Origin: Promicromonospora umidemergens
Lineage (GTDB): Bacteria; Actinomycetota; Actinomycetes; Actinomycetales; Cellulomonadaceae
NCBI RefSeq assembly: GCF_024171995.1
Contig: NZ_JAMTCT010000010.1
Span: 62,001 to 126,000 of the forward strand
Direction: 5' to 3'
Length of the DNA stretch: 64,000 nucleotides
Shown: one piece after another, positions 52,296 through 61,952 of the stretch
Numbering within the stretch: the stretch's first letter is position 1
How the letters are laid out: every line of letters starts with the position of its first letter
The notes under the pieces: model-generated
The model's database searches: none
What the model was told of the DNA's origin: nothing
Seen by the model: only the letters and a program-made list of their open reading frames with translations
Position numbers and translations under genes: made by a program

Positions 52296-53450
52296 ATGCC
52301 CGCGAACTTCCCCCAGCCTGCGGCGCACGACGCCGCGCCGTACGACGCCCTGCTGCTCTACTCCTTCGGTGGTCCGAACAGACCTGAGGACGTCGTGCCG
52401 TTCCTGCGCAACGTCACCGCGGGCAAGGGCATCCCGGACGAGCGCCTCGAAGAGGTGGGCGAGCACTACTACGGGTTCGGCGGCAAGAGCCCTATCAACG
52501 AGCAGAACCTCGCGCTGAAGGCGGCGCTCGAGGCCGAGCTCGCCGCCCGCGGCATCGAGCTGTCCGTCGTGTGGGGCAACCGCAACTGGGCGCCGTACAC
52601 CAACGACGCGGTCGACGAGCTGGAGCAGCTCGGGGCCGAGCGCGCCGTCGCGCTCGTGACGAGCGCCTACGCGTCCTACTCCGGCTGTCGCCAGTATCGC
52701 GAGGACCTCGCGGTGACGCTGGACAAGCGCGGACAGCTCGGCGCCGACGGGTCCACGGGCGTGCAGTTCGACAAGGTCCGCCCCTACTTCAACCACCCGG
52801 GCTTCGTGCAGGCCAACGTCGACGCCGTCGTCGAGGCCTACGCGGACCTCGGGACGAAGGGCGGCTCCGGGACGGACGCGAAGCTGGTGTTCGTGACGCA
52901 CTCGATCCCGGACACCATGGAGGCGGCGTCGCGGATCTCGCACGCCACCTACTCCGAGCAGCACCTGGACCTCGCGCGCGTCGTCGCCGCACAGGTCGCC
53001 GAGCGGGTCGGGCACGACGTGCCCTGGGACCTCGCGTACTGCTCGCGCTCCGGTCCGCCGAGCCAGCCGTGGCTCGAGCCGGACGTCAACGACCACCTCG
53101 AGGCCCTTGCGGCTGACGGCCTGCGCAACGTGGTCCTCTCCCCGATCGGGTTCGTCTCCGACCACATGGAGGTGGCCTACGACCTGGACACCGAGGCGCT
53201 GGCCACGGCGAACGACCTCGGTATGGTCGCGGTACGAGCCGGCACCGTCGGCACCCGCGAACCCTTCGTCCGTGGTCTGGTGGACCTGGTGCTGGAGCGG
53301 GCAGCCCTTGCCCGCGGCGGCGACGTCACCGAGGCGACCGTCGGCTCGCTGCCGGCCCTCCGCTCTGTCTGCGCCCCGGGCTGCTGCCTGCGGCGCGACG
53401 GCGAACCGACCGGCGTCCCGGCGCTGTGCAGCACCGACCTGTACTCCTGA
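52296..53450 (+). CDS. hemH: coproporphyrin ferrochelatase
   Basis: 384 residues from ATG 52296 (weak GGAAAG site). The fold and metal residues are supported by LLYSFGGPNRPEDVVPFLRN, VWGNRNWAPY, TSAYASYSGCRQYRED and FVTHSIPDTM (catalytic His near 194), plus SPIGFVSDHMEV with Glu near 290. The C-terminus has CAPGCCLRR and a last Cys (ALCS), with another Cys upstream, matching the 2Fe-2S ligand pattern of actinobacterial ferrochelatases. The neighbouring hemQ shows that the pathway goes through coproheme. Confidence 0.93.
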   Translation: MPANFPQPAAHDAAPYDALLLYSFGGPNRPEDVVPFLRNVTAGKGIPDERLEEVGEHYYGFGGKSPINEQNLALKAALEAELAARGIELSVVWGNRNWAPYTNDAVDELEQLGAERAVALVTSAYASYSGCRQYREDLAVTLDKRGQLGADGSTGVQFDKVRPYFNHPGFVQANVDAVVEAYADLGTKGGSGTDAKLVFVTHSIPDTMEAASRISHATYSEQHLDLARVVAAQVAERVGHDVPWDLAYCSRSGPPSQPWLEPDVNDHLEALAADGLRNVVLSPIGFVSDHMEVAYDLDTEALATANDLGMVAVRAGTVGTREPFVRGLVDLVLERAALARGGDVTEATVGSLPALRSVCAPGCCLRRDGEPTGVPALCSTDLYS

Positions 53451-53484
53451 GGCCTGAGGGAAGGCCACGATCGAGAGGCACCAC

Positions 53485-54234
53485 ATGAACGACACGCACG
53501 TCCACGGAGACACCGGCCACGAGATCGACTCCTCGGCGATCAACGACGGCATCCGGTACACGATGTTCTCGGTCTTCTCCGTGACCGAGACGCTCCCGGC
53601 GGACGAGGCCGAGCGCAAGGCCGTCGTGGCCGACGCAGAGGCCGCGATCGGCGGGGGCACCGACCCGGCAGCGACCACCGGGGACCTCGTGACCCGCGGC
53701 TGGTACGACATCGGCGGTCTGCGTTCGGACGCCGACCTCATGCTCTGGACCCACGGGCCGTCGATCGAGGCGGTGCAGGGCGCTTACCAGGCACTGCGCG
53801 CGTCCGAGCTGGGCCGATCGCTGGAACCGGTGTGGTCCGTCGCCGCGCTGCACCGCCCCGCCGAGTTCAACCGTGGGCACGTCCCCGCGTTCCTCGCCGG
53901 CGAGGCGCCGCGCGACTACATCTGCGTCTACCCGTTCGTGCGCTCCTACGACTGGTACCTGCTGCCCGACGAGGAACGCCGCACCATGCTGCGTGACCAC
54001 GGCATGGCGGCCGCCGGCTACAAGGACGTCCGGGCCAACACCGTCTCCGCGTTCGCGCTCGGCGACTACGAGTGGATCCTCGCGTTCGAGGCCGACGGGC
54101 TGCACCGCATCGTCGACCTCATGCGTGACCTGCGGGCGACCGAGGCCCGCCGGCACGTGCGCGAGGAGGTCCCGTTCTTCACGGGCCCGCGCACAACCCT
54201 GGAGGCCTGGGCCTCCCGCCAGCCCCTCAGCTAG
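53485..54234 (+). CDS. hemQ: coproheme decarboxylase (HemQ)
   Basis: 249 residues from ATG 53485, six bases after GAGAGG. Chlorite-dismutase fold. The catalytic Tyr region is [18 protein letters not shown] near 152-169, and the heme His is in [11 protein letters not shown] near 174. It decarboxylates coproheme III to heme b with peroxide. It lies 34 bases after hemH, the usual pair in Gram-positive bacteria. Its stop codon overlaps that of the convergent methyltransferase. Confidence 0.95.
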   Translation: MNDTHVHGDTGHEIDSSAINDGIRYTMFSVFSVTETLPADEAERKAVVADAEAAIGGGTDPAATTGDLVTRGWYDIGGLRSDADLMLWTHGPSIEAVQGAYQALRASELGRSLEPVWSVAALHRPAEFNRGHVPAFLAGEAPRDYICVYPFVRSYDWYLLPDEERRTMLRDHGMAAAGYKDVRANTVSAFALGDYEWILAFEADGLHRIVDLMRDLRATEARRHVREEVPFFTGPRTTLEAWASRQPLS

Positions 54235-55097
54235 GTCGTGGGGCGGGTGGCGGCCAGGGCCGTCGCGCCCAGGTCGTCGTCGGTGAGGACCGTCGGGGTG
54301 AGCCCGGCAGCCGTCATGTGCTCGACGGCGGCGCTCACCTGGGTCTCGCCCGTCTCGACGAGCAGGTGCCCGCCCGGGCGCAGGAGCGTCGGGGCCAGGC
54401 TGATCACGCGGCGCAGGATCACCAGGCCGTCGTCGCCGCCGTCGAGCGCCGCGTGGGGCTCGTGCTCGCGGGCCTCGGGCGGCATCATGCCGATCGCCTC
54501 GGTCGGGACGTACGGCGCGTTCGCGACGAGGACGTCGACGCGGCCCCACACCTCGGCCGGGAGCGGGTCGGCGAGGTCGCCGGTGTAGGTGTGCGCGGTG
54601 AGCCGGCCGGCGCCGGGCGGGACATCGTCGTCGGACAATGCCTTGAGGTTGTCGTGCGCACAGGCAACGGCCACCGGGTCGACGTCGGCGGCGTGGATCT
54701 CGACGTCGTGGCCCGCCGCGAGGAGCCGGGCCGCCACAGCGCCGCCGAGCGCGCCGCAGCCGCAGCACAGGTCGACCAGGAGCACCGGGCCGGCGGTGGT
54801 CGTCTCGGCGAGCGCGCCCGTCGCTCCGACAGCGCCGGCCGCCGCCCGCTCCGCCGCCTCCCGGACCAGCAGCTCGGACCGTTGGCGCGGCACGAACACC
54901 CCTGGCGCGACGAGCCAGCGCCGGCCGTCCAGCTCGGCCCAGCCCACGAGGTGCTCCAGCGGGAGCCCACCGACCCGTGCGGTGACGAGCTCCTCGAGGC
55001 GCGCGGCGTCGCCGTCGGCTGCCTCGGTCAGGATCCGCGCCTCGTCCTCGGCGAAGACGCAGCCGGCAGATCGAAGCCGCGCCACGAGTTCGTCCAT
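54231..55097 (-). CDS. HemK/PrmC-like N5-glutamine methyltransferase
   Basis: 288 residues from ATG 55097. The N-terminal helical domain is followed by the [30 protein letters not shown] segment split over 78-107. The SAM site is [12 protein letters not shown] near 136 and the motif [11 protein letters not shown] near 204. The usual NPPY is NAPY, as in the separate putative protein-glutamine methyltransferase group. The true PrmC beside prfA is elsewhere, so the substrate is uncertain. Confidence 0.82.
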   Translation of the reverse strand: MDELVARLRSAGCVFAEDEARILTEAADGDAARLEELVTARVGGLPLEHLVGWAELDGRRWLVAPGVFVPRQRSELLVREAAERAAAGAVGATGALAETTTAGPVLLVDLCCGCGALGGAVAARLLAAGHDVEIHAADVDPVAVACAHDNLKALSDDDVPPGAGRLTAHTYTGDLADPLPAEVWGRVDVLVANAPYVPTEAIGMMPPEAREHEPHAALDGGDDGLVILRRVISLAPTLLRPGGHLLVETGETQVSAAVEHMTAAGLTPTVLTDDDLGATALAATRPTT

Positions 55098-55173
55098 GGC
55101 GCGAGCGTAGTGCGCTGCCGGAGTCCGAGCACCTCCCTCCGATCTCACGCGGGGGACAGCGGCGCGGACACGC

Positions 55174-55209
55174 CAGACCCCCAGGTCACCGGAGTGGCCT
55201 GGGGGTCTG
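55174..55209 (-). terminator. terminator hairpin of gdhA
   Basis: CAGACCCCCAGG (55174-55185) pairs exactly with 55198-55209. Inside, CAC/GTG extend the stem through one T-G wobble to a CGGA tetraloop. It ends 12 bases from the gdhA stop (minus strand). Confidence 0.82.
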
Positions 55210-55221
55210 ACGACGGCAAGA

Positions 55222-56529
55222 TCAGGGGTACAGGCCCCGGATCTGGTGCGCCTCCGCGACTCGCTTGACCCCGATGACCAGGGCGGCGTCCCGCAGGGAC
55301 AGGCCTTCGCGCCGGGCCAGCGCCGAGACCTCCGCGTACGCGGTGACCATGCGGTGCTCCAGCTTGTCCGCGATCTCGGCCTCGGTCCACCAGTACGTCT
55401 GGTTCGCCTGGACCCACTCGAAGTAGGAGACGACCACACCACCGGCGTTCGCCAGGACGTCCGGGACCACCGTAACGTCGTTCTTCGCGAGCAGGGCGTC
55501 GCCCGCCGCCGTCGTGGGACCGTTGGCGCCTTCGACCACCCAGCGAGCCTTGACGCTGCCCGCGGTGGTCTCGTCGAGCACACCTTCGATGGCGGCCGGG
55601 ACCAGCACGTCGACGTCGAGCCCGAGGAGGTCAGTGTTGGAGACCTGGTCCGCGTCGGGGAAGTCCACCACCGAGCCGGTGCGCTGCACGTGCTCCATGA
55701 GCAGGGGCACGTCAAGGCCGCCGTCGGCCCGGATGCCGCCGTACTGGTCGCTCACGGCGACGACGCGTGCGCCGCGCGCCGCGAAGATCGCCGCCGCGTG
55801 CGAACCCACCTTGCCGAAGCCCTGGATGGCGACGGACACGTCGCTCAGGCCGATACCCGCCTCGGCGAGCGCGGCCGACGTCACGTGCACGATGCCCGCG
55901 GACGTCGCGGTTCCGCGGCCCAGCGAGCCGCCCACCGCGAGGGGCTTGCCGGTCACGACCGCGGGGATCGTGTACCCGCGGTTGACCGAGTAGGTGTCCA
56001 TGACCCAGGCCATGGTCTGGGCGTCCGTGCCCATGTCCGGGGCCATGATGTCGGTGTCCGGGCCGATCATCGGCATGATCTCGGACGTGTACCGCCGGGT
56101 CACACGCTCCAGCTCGCTCTGCGAGTAGCCGCGGGGGTCGATCGCGACGCCGCCCTTGGCGCCGCCGTACGGCAGGTTGACCACCGCACACTTCCAGGTC
56201 ATCCACATGGCCAGCGCCCGCACCTCGTCGACGTCGACCGAGGGGTGGTAGCGCAGGCCGCCCTTGCCCGGGCCGAGGCTGACGTTGTGCTGCACACGGA
56301 AACCGTGGAACAGGACGGTCTCACCCGAGTCGCGGCGGAGCGGCACCGCGACGTGGATCTCACGTCGGGGGGTCGCGAGCATGCGATGCAGGCCTTCGTC
56401 GTAGCCGAGGATCTCCGCCGCTGTGGCGAGCTGCGCGTGCGCGGTCGCGAGGGCGGAGCCCTCGGAGGGAGATCCAGCCGGTGCGAAGCTGGGTGGTGAT
56501 ACGGGTGTGGACGTCGTTGTCGTCGTCAC
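55222..56529 (-). CDS. gdhA: glutamate dehydrogenase (Glu/Leu/Phe/Val family)
   Basis: 435 residues from GTG 56529, after GGAGGACTT. Substrate-binding Lys89 is in GPGKGGLRYHP, with Lys113 in MTWKCAVVNLP and catalytic Lys125 in PYGGAKGGV; APDMGT supplies the Asp. The NAD(P) fold includes VAIQGFGKVGSHAA near 224. It interconverts glutamate and 2-oxoglutarate plus ammonia. The length and GFGKVG motif fit a hexameric NAD-type enzyme; cofactor choice is inferred. Confidence 0.93.
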   Translation of the reverse strand: MTTTTTSTPVSPPSFAPAGSPSEGSALATAHAQLATAAEILGYDEGLHRMLATPRREIHVAVPLRRDSGETVLFHGFRVQHNVSLGPGKGGLRYHPSVDVDEVRALAMWMTWKCAVVNLPYGGAKGGVAIDPRGYSQSELERVTRRYTSEIMPMIGPDTDIMAPDMGTDAQTMAWVMDTYSVNRGYTIPAVVTGKPLAVGGSLGRGTATSAGIVHVTSAALAEAGIGLSDVSVAIQGFGKVGSHAAAIFAARGARVVAVSDQYGGIRADGGLDVPLLMEHVQRTGSVVDFPDADQVSNTDLLGLDVDVLVPAAIEGVLDETTAGSVKARWVVEGANGPTTAAGDALLAKNDVTVVPDVLANAGGVVVSYFEWVQANQTYWWTEAEIADKLEHRMVTAYAEVSALARREGLSLRDAALVIGVKRVAEAHQIRGLYP

Positions 56530-56695
56530 GTAAGTCCTCCGGGGAGAACGGCGCCGACCGCCACAAGGCGGGACGCGGGTGTCGCGGCGCGGGGTTTGCG
56601 CCTCGACACAACCGTATCGCTTCGACTGGCCGTGGTGCGCGACGGCGAAGGGACTGTCCGGTGATCTTCCTGTGAGTGCCGTGTCACGGGGGAAA

Positions 56696-57295
56696 TCAGC
56701 GCTCCGTCAGCTTCCAGGCGCCCGGGAGCAGGACACCGGCCAGGGCGGCCTTGATCGCGTCGCCCACGAGGAAGACGCCTGCGCCGGCGACGAGGGCGGC
56801 GCCCGGCGCCATCCCCGTCGTGACCGCCAGCCACGGCACGCCGATCGCGTAGATCGTCGCGGTGCCGGCGGCGAACGCGAGGACGGTGCCGAGCACGCCG
56901 CGGTCGAGGCCGCGCTTCGCCAGGGCACCCACGACGATGCTCGCCACGATGTAGCCCACGATGTAGCCGCCCGAGGCGCCGAAGACCACCTCGACACCCG
57001 AGGCGCCACCCGTGAAGACGGGCAGCCCCACCATGCCGAGCGCCAGGTACAGGACCTGTGCGAACGCGCCGCGCACGGGGCCGATCGCGGCGGCACCGAG
57101 GAGCACGGCGAAGGTCTGGCCGGTGATCGGGACGGGCAGGCCAGGGATCGGGATGCGGAGCTGCGCCGCCAGGGCGGTCAGCGCGGCGACACCCACCACG
57201 AGCGCGATGTCGCGTGCGAGAGTGCCCGGCAGCAGGTCGGCCAGCACACGGCGCGGGTTGGAGCGGGGGACCAGGGGGAACGCGATGGTCGTCAT
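56696..57295 (-). CDS. bioY: biotin transporter BioY
   Basis: 199 residues from ATG 57295. Six hydrophobic spans fit the ECF S-component. Conserved BioY segments are IPIPGLPVPITGQTFAVLL near 48, LYLALGMVGLPVFTGG near 80 and GASGGYIVGYIVAS near 105. No bioM/bioN energising genes are adjacent, so it acts alone or with a shared ECF module. It imports biotin across the membrane. Confidence 0.93.
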   Translation of the reverse strand: MTTIAFPLVPRSNPRRVLADLLPGTLARDIALVVGVAALTALAAQLRIPIPGLPVPITGQTFAVLLGAAAIGPVRGAFAQVLYLALGMVGLPVFTGGASGVEVVFGASGGYIVGYIVASIVVGALAKRGLDRGVLGTVLAFAAGTATIYAIGVPWLAVTTGMAPGAALVAGAGVFLVGDAIKAALAGVLLPGAWKLTER

Positions 57296-57436
57296 GACGT
57301 CGAGGCTATGCGGCCGGGGCGTGTCGCGTCGTGGTCCTGGGCCACCTGTGATCCACCACGTTCGTTGTGCGGATCGCGCAAGGAACGATTCGTGCCCGCA
57401 GGGCCGCCCGGCCGCCCGGCTCAGCGGTCCTCGGCC

Positions 57437-58201
57437 TCAGGCGCGCCTGGACCGGCTGCGGAACGACGACGGTGTCTCGCCGGTCAGCCGGGCGAAGGTC
57501 CGGGAGAAGGACGGCTGGTCGTAGAAGCCCGCGGCCGCGGCGACCTCCGCCAGCGGCACCGTGCCGGAGGTCAGCAGGTGCGCGGCCCGGTCGACCCGCA
57601 GCCGCAGCACGAGCTGGCGCGGCGAGAGCCCGAAGACCCGGCGCACCCTGCGGTCGAGGGACGCGGAGGTGCAGTCGGCAAGGACGGCGAGGTCGGCGAC
57701 GGACGGCACCTCGCCACGCTCCAGCAGGTCCTCGATGTCACCCCGCAGCCGGGCCATCGCCTGGATCGTCGCGTCGTCGGCGTCGCCGGAACGCAGGTCC
57801 TGCGACACGGACACCAGCCCGACGTAGGTGCCGGACTCGTCGTGCAGCGGCAGCTTGGAGGTGAGGAACCAGCCGGGCGCGCCGCCGACGTGCCGGATCA
57901 GCTCGAGCTCGCCCCGCAACGGCTTGTCGGTGGTGCGGACCCGGATGTCCTGGCTCTCGTAGCGCTCGGCGAGCTCGGGGACGAACAGGTCGGCGGCGCG
58001 CCTGCCGATCACGTCGCGCCGCGACCTTTCTCGCGTGCGCCCCACGAAGACCTGGTTGACCAGCACGTACCGCCCGTCGGCGTCCTTGGCGCAGAACATG
58101 ACGCCGGACAGCTCGTCCATGAGGGAGACCATGGCGGGATTCAGTGCGGCCAGCAGGGCCTTCGTCTCAGGCCGAGCGGCGCCGTTCGACGGGTTGCTCA
58201 T
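57437..58201 (-). CDS. PAS-AraC transcriptional regulator
   Basis: 254 residues from ATG 58201. An N-terminal PAS domain (about 20-140: GVMFCAKDADGRYVLVNQVF, DVIGRRAADLF) is followed by a C-terminal AraC HTH pair (about 165-250: FGLSPRQLVLRLRVDRAAHL, VAAAAGFYDQPSFSRTFARL). A PAS sensor in an AraC protein is uncommon but known. It is divergent from putA with 131 bases between, so a link to proline catabolism is inferred. The intergenic region carries TTGGCG/CGCCAA inverted over 27 bases (58260-58298). Confidence 0.85.
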   Translation of the reverse strand: MSNPSNGAARPETKALLAALNPAMVSLMDELSGVMFCAKDADGRYVLVNQVFVGRTRERSRRDVIGRRAADLFVPELAERYESQDIRVRTTDKPLRGELELIRHVGGAPGWFLTSKLPLHDESGTYVGLVSVSQDLRSGDADDATIQAMARLRGDIEDLLERGEVPSVADLAVLADCTSASLDRRVRRVFGLSPRQLVLRLRVDRAAHLLTSGTVPLAEVAAAAGFYDQPSFSRTFARLTGETPSSFRSRSRRA

Positions 58202-58332
58202 CGCGATCTGATGTTACGCGGGCACCGGACAACGCTCGCGACGGCACCCGCGCCACCGCTTGGCGAAAACCGGTGCGGATAGCGAGTGATCCCGCCAATA
58301 CATCCGACCGGCTCCGGGTGCACCCTGGGAGG

Positions 58333-61300
58333 ATGAAGACCTCTGCTCGGCGCGAGAGCGCCGCATCCGCCGCAGTCCCGACCGGGGGCGCAGGCGCACG
58401 GGACAGCGCCACGCCGCAGGCTCCGACCGAGCCGCCCGCGAAGCCCGCCGCCGACACCCTGGTCGAGGACGCCGTAGCCCTCGCCAGGACGTGGATCGGC
58501 GCAGCCGCCGCCGGCTCCACCACCGGCTCGACCCAGCCCGCAGGCAGGACCAGGACCGACAAGGCCGTCGCCCGCGCGTCCGCTGCTCTCGGCGCGCTCG
58601 TCTCCGACCCGGCCGGCCTGGAGCTCGCCGTCGGGTTCGTCGACGACGTCGCCCGCCCGCAGGACACCCAGGTCGCCGCGAAGGCCCTCGCCCGGCTGGG
58701 CAAGCAGGCGGGCAGCGCCACGTTCCTCAGCCCGGCCGACCGCGCCCTGTTCCGGGCCGGCGCCCTGGCCGCCCCGGTGTTCCCCGGCATCGTGGTCCCC
58801 GCGGCCCGTGTGCGCCTGCGCCAGCTCGTCGGGCACCTCGTGGCCGACGCCGGTGCGGGGCTCACCGCCCACCTCGCCCGCACCCGGGCCGAGGGGTATG
58901 CCCTCAACGTGAACCTGCTCGGCGAGGCCGTCCTCGGCGAGGAGGAGGCGGCAGCCCGCCTGGCCCGCACCATCGCGCTGGTGGAGCGGCCCGACGTCGA
59001 CTACGTGTCGGTCAAGGTCTCCAGCGTCGCCGCACAGCTGGTGACGTGGGACCTCGAGGGTTCACGCGACCGCGTCGTCGAGCAGCTGCTGCCGCTGTAC
59101 CGCGCTGCTCGCGACCATGGCGTCTTCCTCAACCTCGACATGGAGGAGTACCGCGACCTCGCCCTGACGACCGCGGTGTTCACCGAGATCCTCGGCCGCG
59201 ACGAGTTCCGCGACCTGGAGGCGGGGATCGTGCTGCAGGCCTACCTGCCGGACGGCCTCGGGGCGCTGGACGGCCTCACCGAGTTCGCCACCCGACGCGT
59301 CGCCGACGGCGGTGCGCGCATCAAGGTCCGCGTCGTGAAGGGCGCGAACCTGGCGATGGAGCACGTCGAGGCCACCCTGCACGACTGGGCCAAGGCGCCG
59401 TACCCGACCAAGCCCGACGTCGACGCCAACTACGTGCGCATGCTCGACCACGCGCTGCGCCCCGAGCGGGCGCGGGCCGTCCGCATCGGCGCGGCGTCGC
59501 ACAACCTGTTCCACGTCGCGCTCGCGATCCTGCTCGGCCGCGCGCGGGGCGTCTCCGAGGCGCTCGACGTCGAGATGCTGCAGGGCATGGCGCCGACCGA
59601 GGCTGCGGCGGTCCGCGACGAGGTCGCCAAGGACGACGGCCGGGTGGTGCTGTACACGCCCGTGGTGCGCGACGAGGACTTCGACGTCGCGATCTCCTAC
59701 CTGGTGCGCCGCCTGGAGGAGAACGCGACGGAGCAGAACTTCCTGCACGCGGCGTTCGCCCCGGTCCCGACCGGCTCCGAGCCGCCGATGGACCGGCAGG
59801 AGGCCGCGTTCCGCGTGTCGGTCACCCTCGGCGTGCACTACTCGCCGGACGACGTCACCCCGCGCCGCCGTCCGCGCCCCGCACCGCAGCCGGTCACGGG
59901 ACCGTTCCGCAACGCCGCCGACACCGACCCCTCGGTCGACGCGCACCGTGCGTGGGCGCAGGAGGTGACCGGCACGTGCTCCGGATACGTCCCGGCGCTC
60001 GCGGAGCCGCTCGCGTCGCCCGCCCAGGTCGACGACGTCGTGGCGCTCGCCCGGCGTGCCGGTGCGGCGTGGTCCAAGGTCTCCGCGCCGGACCGGGGCC
60101 GCGTGCTCCGGGCCGCGGCGAAGCACCTCGAGGCCGCGCGTACCGACCTCGTCGCCGCGATGGTGCACGAGGCCGGCAAGACGGTCGCGGAGGCGGACCC
60201 CGAGGTCAGCGAGGCCGTGGACTTCGCCGCCTACTACGCCCGGGCGGCCGAGGCGCTCGACCCGACGTCCGAGGCCTGGCCGGGTGCGCGCTTCACGCCC
60301 GATGGCGTCACCCTGGTCACCCCGCCGTGGAACTTCCCCGTGGCGATCCCGATCGGCGGCGTCCTCGCGGGCCTCGCCGCCGGCTCCGCGGTGATCGCGA
60401 AGCCGGCACCGCCCACGCCGCGCTGCCTGGAGATCGCCGTCGAGGCGGTGCACGCGGCGCTCGACGAGGTGGCCCCGGAGATCGGGCTCGACTCGGCGCT
60501 CGCTCGCGACGTCGCCCAGTTCGTCCGCGTGCCCGACGGCGACCTCGGCCGCCGGCTCGTGACGCACGACGGAGTGGCCCGCGTGATCCTTACGGGCGCC
60601 ATCGAGACCGCCGAGATGTTCGCCTCCTGGCGGCCGGAGCTGCCGGTGCTCGCCGAGACGTCGGGCAAGAACGCGCTGATCGTCACCCCGTCGGCGGACC
60701 TCGACCTGGCCGTCGCGGACGTCGTGCGCTCCGCCTTCGGGCATGCGGGACAGAAGTGTTCGGCGGCGTCGCTCGTGATCCTCGTCGGTTCAGTGGGCGA
60801 CCCCCGCACCGCGACGGGCGAGCGGTTCCGGCGGCAGCTGACCGACGCCGTCGCGTCGCTCGCCGTCGGGCCCGCCACCGATCTGGCGACCGTGATGGGA
60901 CCGCTCACCGAGCCGGCGCAGGGCAAGCTCCTGCGCGCCCTGACCACGCTGGAGCACGGCGAGACCTGGCTCGTACGGCCGCGCCGCCGGGACTCGGTCG
61001 CGCGTGACGCAGGCCTGGGCCGCGGCAGGCTCTGGACTCCCGGTGTGCGCGACGGTGTGCGCCCGGGCTCGTTCTTCCACCTCACCGAGTGCTTCGGCCC
61101 GGTGCTGGGCATCATGACCGCCCGCGACCTGGACGAGGCGCTCGCCCTGCAGAACGCCGTGTCGTTCGGCCTCACGGGTGGCATCCACTCCCTGGACGAC
61201 GCCGAGGTGGACCGCTGGCTCGACCGCGTGGAGGTCGGCAACGCGTACGTGAACCGGCACATCACCGGCGCGATCGTGCAGCGCCAGTCGTTCGGCGGCT

Positions 61301-61872
61301 GGAAGGCCTCGTCGGTGGGCCCGGGCGCCAAGGCGGGCGGGCCGAACTACATCGCGCAGCTCGGGCGGTGGGAGGACGCGCCCGACGTGCCGTCGCACAC
61401 CGCGGACCCGGCCGGCTGGCTCGCCTGGGCCCGGGCCGACGACGACCGTGCCTGGGTCACCGAGTTCGCGCCGGAGCACGACCCGTCGGCGCTCGGCGTC
61501 GAGACGAACGTCTTCCGCTACCGGCCGGTCCCCGGCATCACGGTGCGGGTCGGCGCCGGCGCGGCGGACGTCGAGGTGCAGCGCGTGCTCGCCGCGGCGG
61601 CCCGCGCGGACGTGCCGGCCACCGTCGTCGGGCAGCGGGAGATGACGGACGAGGCGTTCGCAGAGGCCGTCGCAGACGGCAAGGTGACCGGCCGGATCCG
61701 CGTGGTGGGCGAGGCCCCCGGCCTGCGCGACGCCGCGGCCAGCCGCCTCGGGTCGGCCACGGTGCTGGACGCCCCGGTCCTGGCGAGCGGCCGCCGGGAG
61801 CTCCTGACGATGCTCCGCGAGCAGGCGGTGAGCCGCACGATGCACCGCTACGGCCACCAGCGCACCGCATAG
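58333..61872 (+). CDS. putA: bifunctional proline dehydrogenase / P5C dehydrogenase
   Basis: 1179 residues from ATG 58333; GGGAGG touches the ATG, so the start is uncertain (GTG 58318 or a later codon are possible). The PRODH barrel is at about 130-480 (YALNVNLLGEAVLGEEEA, DYVSVKVSSV, IKVRVVKGANLAMEH). After a linker comes the aldehyde dehydrogenase: TPPWNFPVAIPIGG near 660, Glu in VLAETSGKN near 775 and catalytic Cys in AGQKCSAAS near 809. It oxidises proline to glutamate through P5C. There is no ribbon-helix-helix DNA-binding domain. The 40-residue N-terminus is low complexity. Confidence 0.93.
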   Translation: MKTSARRESAASAAVPTGGAGARDSATPQAPTEPPAKPAADTLVEDAVALARTWIGAAAAGSTTGSTQPAGRTRTDKAVARASAALGALVSDPAGLELAVGFVDDVARPQDTQVAAKALARLGKQAGSATFLSPADRALFRAGALAAPVFPGIVVPAARVRLRQLVGHLVADAGAGLTAHLARTRAEGYALNVNLLGEAVLGEEEAAARLARTIALVERPDVDYVSVKVSSVAAQLVTWDLEGSRDRVVEQLLPLYRAARDHGVFLNLDMEEYRDLALTTAVFTEILGRDEFRDLEAGIVLQAYLPDGLGALDGLTEFATRRVADGGARIKVRVVKGANLAMEHVEATLHDWAKAPYPTKPDVDANYVRMLDHALRPERARAVRIGAASHNLFHVALAILLGRARGVSEALDVEMLQGMAPTEAAAVRDEVAKDDGRVVLYTPVVRDEDFDVAISYLVRRLEENATEQNFLHAAFAPVPTGSEPPMDRQEAAFRVSVTLGVHYSPDDVTPRRRPRPAPQPVTGPFRNAADTDPSVDAHRAWAQEVTGTCSGYVPALAEPLASPAQVDDVVALARRAGAAWSKVSAPDRGRVLRAAAKHLEAARTDLVAAMVHEAGKTVAEADPEVSEAVDFAAYYARAAEALDPTSEAWPGARFTPDGVTLVTPPWNFPVAIPIGGVLAGLAAGSAVIAKPAPPTPRCLEIAVEAVHAALDEVAPEIGLDSALARDVAQFVRVPDGDLGRRLVTHDGVARVILTGAIETAEMFASWRPELPVLAETSGKNALIVTPSADLDLAVADVVRSAFGHAGQKCSAASLVILVGSVGDPRTATGERFRRQLTDAVASLAVGPATDLATVMGPLTEPAQGKLLRALTTLEHGETWLVRPRRRDSVARDAGLGRGRLWTPGVRDGVRPGSFFHLTECFGPVLGIMTARDLDEALALQNAVSFGLTGGIHSLDDAEVDRWLDRVEVGNAYVNRHITGAIVQRQSFGGWKASSVGPGAKAGGPNYIAQLGRWEDAPDVPSHTADPAGWLAWARADDDRAWVTEFAPEHDPSALGVETNVFRYRPVPGITVRVGAGAADVEVQRVLAAAARADVPATVVGQREMTDEAFAEAVADGKVTGRIRVVGEAPGLRDAAASRLGSATVLDAPVLASGRRELLTMLREQAVSRTMHRYGHQRTA

Positions 61873-61879
61873 GACGTCT

Positions 61880-61942
61880 GGTCGTGGGCGCGACCGTTGT
61901 GCCCGGAACGGGCAGGAAGTCGCAACGATCGCGCCCACGACC
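61880..61942. repeat. 63-nt hairpin element, copy 2
   Basis: Arms of 22 bases (61880-61901 and 61921-61942; 20 matched) flank a 19-base loop. It aligns with 33340-33402 without gaps at about 47 of 63 bases. It lies between the putA stop and the lacI stop, ending ten bases from the latter. Confidence 0.8.
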
Positions 61943-61952
61943 AAGCTCGAGG

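Noticed and set aside
55098-55715. Apparent upstream extension of the PrmC-like methyltransferase
   Set aside because: It crosses a terminator hairpin and reads gdhA in the wrong frame. ATG 55097 gives the family's usual length.
33340-61942. Composite transposon bounded by the two hairpin elements
   Set aside because: The 28 kb between them is ordinary conserved core genes, with no transposase or target-site duplication.
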